Part shown: positions 34,210-46,200 of the stretch, in pieces
How the letters are laid out: each line of letters starts with the position of its first letter
Position numbering within the stretch: the first letter of the stretch is position 1
NCBI GenBank assembly: GCA_032622095.1
Contig: CP136065.1
Span: 216,856,151-216,920,150 of the forward strand
Reading direction: 5' to 3'
From: Siphonodentalium dalli
Taxonomy: Eukaryota; Mollusca; Scaphopoda; Gadilida; Siphonodentaliidae
DNA length: 64,000 nucleotides
Program-made: the position numbers and the translations under genes
The notes under the pieces: generated by a model
What the model was told of the DNA's origin: nothing
The model's input: only the letters and a program-made list of their open reading frames with translations
The model's database searches: none

Positions 34210-37200
34210 GCAAGTTCCCCAATTTCGCATCAAATTGATCAATTTTAATAAGAACTTCAGCTTTGTATTTGATCATTTGCAGGTAGACTTACTGCTTGGT
34301 GCATCCACAGTTGTTGGCAATTATAAATAAATATTAGTCCTAGTATATACCCTAGTACACAAAGTTTGGAAACAACAGATTCGATCATTCGACGTGCGCT
34401 CCCTTTTTTGCACTTGAAATCTCATCAAAACAAATCCGCTTTGGACATAAACATAGGTCTACGTATGCAAAACTATCTAATATCAAAAAGCATACTTACC
34501 AAACACTTCTTTACAGGTTTTTCCTGAATAACAATTTTATTATATGACCATGTCTTCTTCCCTAAATACCACTAAAGTTGACGATATAATCCAAATCGTC
34601 TGATCACAGACTGAGTGAGATTTCCCCAGATCAAATCAGATCACACTCCTACGGAAATTGCATAGATGTGCCAATTAACGACAGACTATTTATCCATTGA
34701 GAATAAGAAAATTAAACTGCTTAAGTGAAAAAAATCTGTAATTAAATGGTTATTATTGTAAACTGGGTGTCATATAATGAACCTTTTATCATAGCAAGCA
34801 GGGAGTTGATCAGTATCATTTATTTCGAAACAAGTCATCCGACTTTTTGTTCCGATTTGAAACATGGATATAAATTATAACGTAATCATAAAAACAATAT
34901 GTTAAAATCACTCACCGTACTCATATTTCTGGCTATAGAAATATGAGTCAAACAGTTCTTTGAACTGCGTCAGGTTGACGGATGAAACAATCATCTCTGG
35001 TAAATTGTTCCATGGTATAACAACTCTCTGGGTGAAATAATATTTGCCTATGTCTTTAGTTTTACGAGGCAATTGTAATTTCAGCCGCCGCAATTCAGCG
35101 AGTGACCCCTTGTGGTTGTAGCTAATGATCTTTGAAAATACAAGTCCGGATTTACATTGAAAGACTGTTTTAAAATTTTGAAGGTCTCTATCATATCTCC
35201 ACGGAATCTGCGAAACTTCACTGACATCAAATTGAGATGTATTAATCTTTGTTTATAATCCAGTTCTTTAAGTTGTGGGACCATTTTTGTAGCACGACGT
35301 TGTACACACTCTAGTGACACACACTGGTATTTATGGTGTGGGTGCCAAACAGTGTTACAGTACTCCAATATGTACAGGTCTTACCATGGATATGTATAAC
35401 TGTCTGAACGTGTCCAATTCCAAACTGACGAATGTTCTTTTTATTATGCCGAGGATTCGGTATGCCTTACTACATACAGCGTTAATGTGGATGTCAAATT
35501 TCAATTTTTCATCAATCGTTACTCCTAAGTCTTTTTCCGATGGGCTGACTAATATTGGTGGATTTTCTGGAACATCAGACATCACATATATATTGCAAGG
35601 ATTGTTGTGGCCCATGTGTATAACATGCGTCTTCTTAGAATTGAATTGTAATTGCCAATCCATGGACCACTTACACATAGCATCAACATCTAGTTGTATA
35701 TTGTCCTGAAGTGGATTTCCAATGATCTTAGTATCATCAGCGAAAATTTTGCATGTGGTAGTAACACATTCAGATAAATTGTTAATGTACATTGTTAAAA
35801 GAATAGGTCCAAGAACACTACCCTGAGGTACACCGCTGATCACCGATGTCCAGTCGGCATTGTCGCATCATGTCTCGTTGAGGTGGGTGATTGCCGGATC
35901 AAACTCACTGTCTGCAGCAGCTCGTTTAGTCCAGCAAACTGCCCACCTCAACTTCATACTCAGATATCATCAAGTTTTGTACCTCGCTTTCCTGGCCTAA
36001 GTTTCACGGAAAATGGCTAATTTGAATCTGTTTGTCTATTTATATTTATCACCCTATTTATTATTCCTTTTCATGAAAATAAAATAAAACAAGTCGAAGA
36101 TGATATGTTTAACATTTCTTATGTATGAAATTGGCGATAAGTTGTTCCCAGAGTTTCTTATAGTTTATATCTTGTGATAGTTACGTTAATACCCACACAG
36201 TGTTTCCCTATCGTATAAGCTGACTTATGAAACATTAGTCTCTTCCTATGGGATCATATGAAAAGCTGACTACGAAAGTTTTTGCTGGTGAAAAAACTGA
36301 TTACAATTGTGGCTAGTCTGAAAAGCGAACTAAAATTTTTATCCTAGCCTTGTGACAATAACACCATCAGCATCAGTTTAGCTCTAAAGAAGAGGCTTGT
36401 TTCCCCTAACCTCTCTGTGGTCTTAACTGAGAACATTTTATTGAAATTTGGACTCTATTTCCAGGTGACACAGACTGCAGCTGATATTAAACAGCTTAAT
36501 TTTTAGTCGAGTTTTTTTCCAAAACTCGACTTATAGTTTGATGAGGGACGGTGGGCGGGCGGGCGGACGGGCGGGCGGGCGACGTGTTTTGCTTATAACT
36601 CAACCGTTTATTGACGGATTAAAAACAAATTTGGTGTGTGAGTACATATCCATGCACGTAAGCTGCAGACAAAAAATCGGGTTCGTCCGCATATTTATTA
36701 CAGAGTTATGGCCCTTTGCCATTTTTCACTGATTTTAGGCTCGTTAGCGCAACAACTTCAACAAACGTTATCTGATTCGATTGAAATTTGGGATATAGGT
36801 GTCTCCCAAGAATATCTCGGACGAGTTCGAAAACCGGCCTGGTCCGATAAAATTTGATAGAGTTATGGCCCTTAATTAGTCATTTTTCACGAATTTTCAG
36901 CTCGTTAGCACGATAACTTCAACAAACGTTATCCGATTTGATTGAAATTTGGTATATAGGTGTCTCCCAAGAATTTCTCGGATGAGTTCGAAAACCGGCC
37001 TGGTCCGATAAAATTTGATAGAGTTATGGCCCTTAATTAGTCATTTTTCACGAATGTTCAGCTCGTTAGCGCGATAACTTCAACAAACGTTATCCGATTT
37101 GATTGAAATTTGGTATATAGGTCCCCAAGAATATCTCGGACGAGTTCGAAAACCGGCCTGGTCCGATAAAATTTGATAGAGTTATGGCCCTTAATTTGTC

Positions 37201-40200
37201 ATTTTTCACGAATTTTTAGCTCGTTAGCGCGATAACTTCAACAAACGTTATCCGATTTGATTGAAATTTGGTATATAGGTGTCTCCCAAGAATATCCTGG
37301 ACGAGTTCGAAAACCAGCCTGGCCCAATAAAATTTGATAGAGTTATGGCCCTTAATTAGTCATTTTTCATCAATTTTTAGCTCGTTAGCGCGATAACTTC
37401 AACAAACGTCCTCGGATTTGTTTAAAATTTGGAATAGACATACTTGCCAAGAATTTTTCGGACGAGTTCGAAAACCAGCCTGGCCCTATAAAATTTGATG
37501 GAGTTATGGCCCTTAATTAGTCATTTTTCGATTTTACCTATTAATTAGTCTACCGATACTGATGCACACCAATTGGCGGTAGCCACCGGCGGTAAGCCAC
37601 CAACAACGAGACACAGCATCTCTGATGCCACCTCTTGTTTCCATTTGTAAGCTTGGGATATTTAACCCTTTCAGTGCCAAGTCCGATTTTTGTATCAACC
37701 CATATTTCCTTGATAATTTTTCAAATTTATTGATTATAATAATGTGATACATTGATGGAAAGAGCTCTTAGAGCTCTTTCCATCAATGTATCACATTATT
37801 ATAATCAATAAATTTGAAAAATTATCAAGGAAATATGGGTTGTGGCTAGTCTGAAAAGCGAACTAAATTTTTTTATGGAAAGAGCTCTTAGAGCTCTCTT
37901 TCCATCAATGTATCACATTATTATAATGATTCCATCAATGTATCACATTATTAGAATGAGGTCCCTAGACGGTGAATTTAGTGAAGCTATCATGCATACT
38001 AGTGGGCTATAGCATCACTAAATCAAGCGCTAATAGCTCTTTCCATCAATGTATCACATTATTATAATCAATAAATTTGAAAAATGATCAAGGAAATATG
38101 GGTTGATACAAAAATCGGACTTGTCACTGAAAGCGTTAAATATCAGGTGGACTAAAGATTCAAATGTATAACTCAAACTGATGCCATTTCTTTTTAATTT
38201 CTGACTCAATTCTTTTTTAATTTCTTAGAATGGCGGAGGAAGAATAAATGGAAAGATTATCCCAGGCTGTATCAAGTAAGTTCTGATGATAAAATTGAAC
38301 CATCAGTGGGCTACTAGGAGAGGCAGAAATGACCAACTTACCATCACTGTTGAAACTATTTATCAATAAATTGACTATCACTTGTTTGCATTAAAATTGA
38401 TAGGAAATTATGTCAGTAAAAAAACTTGGTTAAGTCATATGTGTAGGCTTCAGATTAATGTTGCTAAATTTACATCTAATAGTTCTGTGGCAGTCATTTG
38501 TTTATTACAAAGAAGAGTCCGTGAGAGTAAAGAAAATATCTGGTGGTGAGAGCCTGGGAGGCGAGTGGAATTAAGCCTGAGTTTAGTGTGCCGGTCATTT
38601 GCAGAATGAGGTCCCTAGATGGTGAATTTAGTGAAGCTATCATGCATAGCGGGCTACAGTCCTTCCCATGAGGAAAACACAGCGAGAGCATTTATTTGCT
38701 CCCGTAATGCAGAAGACGGGTGTAATATGGCACCCATACTATAATTGAAAGTTGGGTTTTTGCTCAAACAAAAAGTCATTGTGGAATAGACCTACCGGTA
38801 TGTAGAGTTACACCTTAATATGCCACAGTTGAACTGAGATGGTAAAGGATCTAAATAAACCTTAAAATAATTCAATATTGAACCAACAATTATAGTCTCC
38901 ATTAGTATTTTGCAAAGAGGGACGGGTGCGAATTTCAGCACATACGAGTGCATACGGGTGCGAGAGCAATCACTCCCGTCTCCTGGGAAGGACTGGGGCT
39001 AGCATCACTAAATTCACCCTCTGGGGACCTCATTCTTCTCAGGCCTCATCTGCTATGGGAGACTTGGATTAATTTTGAAGGTTTCTTTATTAACAAATTT
39101 CTATAGAAACTTCTTCACATAGTCTATTTCTTTTTTAGTTTAGTTTCTCTATACATGTATCCCCAAATTTGCAAACGACACATTGCATAATTGAGGTTCC
39201 CATTCCCAATGGGTGTACATCACAATATTCACCATTTGGGAACTTCAATCTGAGTCTATGTCTCCCATAGCAGATGAGGCCATGCAGAATGAGGTCCCAG
39301 AGTGTGAATTTGGTGATGCTAGCCTGCTGTGCGGGATAGCATCACAAAATTCACCCTCTGCCTCTGGGGACCTCATTCTGCAAATGACAGGCACACTAAA
39401 CTCAGACTTCGGCAGAATGTCATATCTCTCTCTGTCAGTGATATACACTGAGCTACATGAGAAATTCATGGTGATAAATCTCAGGTTACTAATAATTTTT
39501 TTAAATATTTCATCAAGGACAGTAAAATTAGTTATTTTGTGAATGCTGTAAACCTTGGGGGAATTTTTAATGACACTTGACTTCTCTCTGGCTGGGGAAA
39601 TCTTGTGAGAATACTCCCCAGGCTCTTACAGCCATCTTTTCCAAGTATTAACGTCTGTAATTTTTGTTTTAATGTCATGACCACAAGATCTGCCTGTTCT
39701 ATTTTTAGCCCTTTCTATACTAAATGGATTCTCTCATTCAGTAATAAATATATACATTGGAAGAATCTTATCATTCATTTGGAGGGGCAGCCCTAGAAAT
39801 TGGGAAAAATGTCCCATGACGAACTTAACGCTGTCCCATGTCAGATTCCACATGTTGCCATGGCATTTCCCATTACATTGCTTATTGCCATGGCCAATTT
39901 TCGAAGAATGGAGTGGTGTCAGGAAAAGATGAGCAGACGACAGTCATACGAAAATATAATACAAGTGCAGAAGGATTCATATTCACTGGTTGGAAATGTT
40001 CAGATAATACGGTAAGTTCAATAAACAACCTATGTTCATATTTGGAATGTATTATCTGAACATTTCCTTTGGGAACTACTTGTCATTGATACTTTAGTAT
40101 AGAAGGGGTTAAGAGCAAACAAGGAATGTTCGAAATGTGTCGTCCGCATAAAATGAGTTATTGATGTTTGCTGCACATTACTACACCTGTTAGTGCCACG

Positions 40201-43200
40201 GAATTGGAATATCAAAATATGTTTCTTATTCGTAATGCAGTCCTACTGAAACTTTATTATTTTCATGTTGAAGCATAGTACACACTTGTTTGTCTTAACC
40301 CTTTACCCAACAGAAGGGCCCTGTGCCAATGCATTCTCTTATATATGCGAGTCGACCATAGGTCGCCTCGCATATATAAGAGAATGCATTGGCTTAACAC
40401 ATTAAAAATTATAAAATTGTTAAAGAATGTAAGAAAAAATGGTAAAAAGTGTTAAACATAATTTTTTTTAGGCCAATGCATTCTCTTATATATGCGAGGC
40501 GACCTATGGTCGACTCGCATATATAAGAGAATGCATTGGCACAGGGCATAACTGTAACCATCACAATGTGGTCAAGGAACCGGTTCCAATGATATCCATA
40601 TGTGTATGGTTCTATTGAGACAGACCGAAGATATTTTAGAATGTTGAAGCTTTATTTGGCCGGTTTTGGCCGGTTTGTTGGGTAAAGGGTTAATATTTGT
40701 GAACATTGAACTATTTCCATTTTCCATCTATCTAACCATTTACTAGGCTTGCCACAAGGGCAGACGTTGTGTCCTCGGATGACTTTCTGCTGTCAGACTA
40801 CATCCATGCGTGTGTCAGAGAGAATAAGCTATTGGACATGGATAAATTCAAGTAAGTTTACAAACCCATGTATATATATTTTATCATGATTTTACTTTAT
40901 TCTCTGGATGAAAATATGTTGCATGTAATTTGAATTATTGCATTAACCCTTTACCCAACAAAACCGGCCAAATAAAGCTGCGACAGCCTAAATTATCTTC
41001 GGTCTGTCTCAATAGAACCATACAAATATGGATATCATTGGAACCCCCTCCTTGACCACATTGTGATAGTTACAGTTATGCCCTGTGCCAATGCATTCTC
41101 TTATATATGCGAGTCGACCATAGGTCGCCTCGCATATATAAGAGAATGCATTGGCCTAAAAAAATCTTTTTTTAACACTTTTTACCATTTTTCTTACATT
41201 CTTTAACAATTTTATAATTTTTAATGTGTTAAGCCAATGCATTCTCTTATATATGCGAGGCGACCTATGGTCGACTCGCATATATAAGAGAATGCATTGG
41301 CACAGGGCCGTTCTGTTGGGTAAAGGGTTAAATATCAACAAGTTATGTGACTACTAGTTTTCATTCTGATTTACCTCCAAGATATTCTTTTTTGGTTCAA
41401 CTTTACTTTGTAAAGTTTGAGCTATCACCGGTGGGTTTGTCGTCCGTCTGTGCATGCGTGGATCTGTCAACAATTTCCTTTGGCTACAGGCCACATCATC
41501 ACCAAACTTCATAGGGATCTTTGAGGTGACCTCTAGATGGGAGCTTACCATTTTTTCTGAATTTCGTTGAAAAACATGGCCGCCATCAGCTATCTTAGAT
41601 TTGACAACCCTAACCTCTCAATTCCGAATTCTGTTAAAAAAGATGGCCACCAGTGGCCATATTGGATTTCAAATTTGGATCCATTGGCACACCATGCAGC
41701 CCATAATTATTGGCTAAATGTTTTGAAAATTTACAGGAATGTTTGGGATCACCTCTAGATGGGTGCTATTGAATTTGAATGATTTCTGATGAAAAACATG
41801 GTGGCTGGCAGCCATCTTGTGTTTTACTCTTTGCATCACAAATCCTTTGGCACACCCTAAAGGCCACATCCCTTCTCTGATATAGATCTTTGGAGTGACC
41901 ACAAGATGGGAGCCATCAAATTAAAAAAAAAAAACATAGCCTCTGGCCATCATGGATTTCACATTTGAATCCATCTGCACACCTTGCCGCCGACATTTAT
42001 TGGAGAATTTTTTTGAAAATTTACATGCATGTTCAGGATCACTTCTAGATTGGAGCTATTAAATTTGAGCAATATTCAACCAAAAACATGGTCGCTGGCA
42101 GCTTGAATTTTACTCTTTGCATCACAAAATACTTCAGCATGCCCTGCAGCCAACAATTTTCATCCAATTGATCCTAACCTTCATATAGCTTTTCGGTTGA
42201 CCTCTGCTATTACTTAAATATTTAAACTTTCTACATTCCTTATCACTCCATTGACTGTAAAATATGACATTATCCCCTCTCAAAATTGAGCTACAATGTC
42301 ATTGACACTTTAATTTTGTTCCCAGAAAAAATAGCCTGGCATCTCTTGACATTGAAGATGATATGTCTCCTGCTACAGTCATCATCAAAACTAAGAATGA
42401 AATAAAAGGGTAAGTCTATTTCCAAATTAAATCTGAAAACAGACAATATATTTGTATGGGGCACTCTGCTTTAACCCTTTCAATGCCAAGTCCGATATTT
42501 GTATCAACCCATATTTCCTTGATCATTTTTCAAATCTATTGATTATAATAATGTATCACATTATTATAATCAATAAATTTGAAAAATGATCAAGGAAATA
42601 TGGGTTGATACAAAAATCGGACTTGGCACTGAAAGGGTTAATGAGGAAACTACCACAACAAATATATCATACCCTCACCAGATAACATACCAGACAAAAT
42701 GCAGTAACACACATTCTTCCTTGTAAAATAATCCTCAATGATTATTTTTTATACCTCATGACTTGAAGATTGGGTGTATATTGACCTACATGTGATTGGC
42801 CCATCCATCCATCCTGTGTCCATCCTCCGTAGCAGAAATCTCAGTCACAGATTTCAGATCACTATCAAGACTCATTGATTTTAATGAATTTGAACGATTT
42901 TCAATGAAAAACATAGCAGCCATCTTGGATTTTACTTTTGGCATGAATAAATCCTTTTCCACACCATACAGATCACATTTCTCACCAAACTTCATATGGA
43001 TCTTCAGGGTGACCTCTAGATGGGAGCCATCAATTTTTTTTCCGAAATTTGTTTAAAAACATGGCCACCAGCAGCCATCTTCGATTTCAAATTTTCATTC
43101 CATCGCCGCACCCTGCAGCCTACATTTATTGGAGAATTGTTATGAAAATTTACTGTTATGTTTTGGATCACCTCCAGATATGAGTTATAAAATTTGAACG

Positions 43201-46200
43201 ATTTTCAACGAAAAACATGGTTTCCAGCAGCTATCTTGGAGTTTACTTTTTAAATCCTTTGGCATACCAAATATGGATATTTTGGGTGACCACTAGATGG
43301 GAGCCATAAAAGTTTTCCGTATTTCATTTAAAAATATGGCTGCCAATGCCCCAATGGCAATCTTGTATTTTACTCTTTGTATGACTAAATCCTTGGGCAC
43401 ACAAGAGGCAAACTTCATGGATCTTCGGGGTGACTTCTGGATGGGAGCCATCTCAGATTTTACTCTTTCTATTAGTATTACATCATCCTTTGGCACTCCC
43501 AACAGCCAAACTGTTTCGTCAGATTAATCCCAAACTGTTTGTGCGTTTTCAGGGTAACCTCTAGTTACTTAAACATATAAACTGTCCGAGTTCCCTATCG
43601 CTTGATGGACTGTAATATATGGCATGATCCCATTTTCAAGTTGAGCTACAGTGTCATTGACACTTTCATTATTGGTAAAATCTCTTTGGAATCGATGGTG
43701 TATTTTATCCAGTAATAAAGTCTGTCACCCCCAGCTGGTGCATTTGTTTATCATCTGTGTTGTGAGTTTTCAAACATTATAACCTAGAACTGTGTACCAG
43801 ATTTGTAAATTATTACTTTTACTCAAGTGATTGGCATTGGAATTGTAGGAATTGGTTTAGGCAAGATCGTTTTTAATTAAGTTTTTTTATTTATATTTTT
43901 ACTCGCTTTCTTAATGACAAGCCCCTGTGCACTAGACGGTATGTTATATGGGAGAAGGAGGATGTACCAACAGCCCAGTATTTGTTTAATAAAAAAAACA
44001 ATTTCCATTTTGTTAATGAGCTATAATGTGAAGTGTGATGGGAACTTTTCAGAAGTAGAGAATATACTCTGGAGGATGATATGACAATGTTAGATTATAT
44101 TCTGATGTACAGAGAGGGGGGTGGGTGTAATATTGTTATTGAGCTATAGTGTGATGCATCATAGGAACCTTTCAGGAGGAGAGAATATACTCTGGAGGAT
44201 GATATGGAGATGATAGATTATATTCTGACGTACAGAGAGCACGACAGAGCCACAGGGAAAGCACTGTGGAAGGAAATGGTTATTAGAATGGTAACTACTA
44301 CTGCTGTACTATCTGTATAAAGTTTAAGCCAAATTAGGTTATTGGCCTTTTAGTTATATTACTGTTAATGTACAGAGCATGTTCTCCATATCAAGTTTCA
44401 ACCATATCCGATAATCCATGGCTGATATATATGCCTGGATGGACAAGTCAGATATGATTTTCCTAAAAGCAGGGCATCATTGACTGAAGAATGGTGCCAT
44501 GACCAAGTTGTAACACCGTTAATAAAGTGAGTAATTTGGTCCAATTATATATATTAAAACACATTCTTAAATGGGAATGACTCGAGTCTTAAACTCATTT
44601 TCATTATAATTATCATGTTGTTTGCACATCGTTGATAGAGCACATGAGTGTATTTGGCACTAATCCATGGCTCAGATTTATTCATTTGTTGCATATATTC
44701 TGTTGAGTATAAAAGGAGATGGTCCCATAAATGGTCAGATTTAGTACCCCTCCTTAAATTACAGAAGTGTCGAGCTCATAAGGGAGCCTCGCGTATATAA
44801 GAGAATGCACTGGCTTACACTGTCAAGGTAAATATTGTTAGGCCAACGTATTCTCTTTTTATATGTGAGGCGCCCTATGGGAGACTCGCATATATAAGAG
44901 AATGCATTGGCACAGGGTTTTCGCAGAATTTCAGGAAGCTCCAGTCATGGAAGGGTTAATGCATTTACTCAACTCCTGATCATGTCATCTCTTTAACCCT
45001 TTACCCAACAAAACGGCCAAAACCGGCCAAATAAAGCTTCAACAGCCTAAAATATCTTCGGTCTCAATAGAACCATACAAATATGGATATCATTGGAACC
45101 GGCTCCTTGACCACATTGTGATAGTTACAGTTATGCCCTGTGCCAATGCATTCTCTTATATATGCGAGTCGACCATAGGTCGCCTCGCATATATAAGAGA
45201 ATACATTGGCCTAACACTTTTTACCATTTTTTCTTACATTCTTTAACAATTTTATAATTTTTAATGTGTTAAGCCAATGCATTCTCTTATATATGTGAGG
45301 CGACCTATGGTCGACTCGCATATATAAGAGAATGCATTGGCACAGGGTCGTTCTGTTGGGTAAAGGGTTAACCCTTTCTATACTAAATTGATTCTCCCAT
45401 TCAGTTATAAAAGCATACATTGGAATGGTATTTATTCATTTGAAGAGGTATTCAGAAAAAATTAGCAGAGGACAGACATTCAAAAATATCATAGAATTAC
45501 AGAACGATTCATTTTCATTGGAGAGAAATGTTCAGATCATCAGTTCATCAGATGTTTTTTTTAACTTATTATCTTAACTTTTTGTATGGGAACTTCTCAT
45601 CAATGAGTATTGAGCAGGGTTCGCGCTGCCACTTGCCAAATTTGCCAATGGCAAAAAATATTCACATTTGGCAAAAAATATTTTCATTTGGCAAAAATTT
45701 TGGCAAGTAACTTTTGATTCCTCAAGAAAGTTTATTACTATTTGTCAATCAATACCACTCATTTCAGGAAACTCGTTCATTATTACTGGCATTAGTGGTG
45801 ATTTACACATGTATAAGGTTATGAAAAGTGGACACCTCTATCAAGATTCAATTAATCTGATATCATTAGTATCGCGGGAGGAGGGATTGCTAGTGTGTCT
45901 GGTTGTGGTGTTTACATAGCTAATCCTCTTTGTTTTGATGTGCCTTTCTGATGAAGAAACCCTTCTACAATTGCATTGTTATGTTGTTGGTTTATTGTTC
46001 TATGATAAACCCAAGTATAGAGGCGAGAATTATTAATAACTAACTGCTTTCCTATCGATATCAAAGGTTGCTCAAGCAGCGATTGTCGAAATAGTCAAGA
46101 TAAAATGTAGAAACTGATAGCATTTGGCAAAATATTTCGCAAAAGTAAATTTCTGGCCAGCACGGACCCTGGTATTGAGTATAGAAAGGGTTAACTAAAT

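Noticed and set aside
39800-40059. Overlapping short frames at 39800-40059 as an extra TERF2IP exon
   Set aside because: GTAAGT-like text at 40011 is present, but the stretch lies inside a P4 element and is a dispersed repeat also found inverted at 22990-23160.
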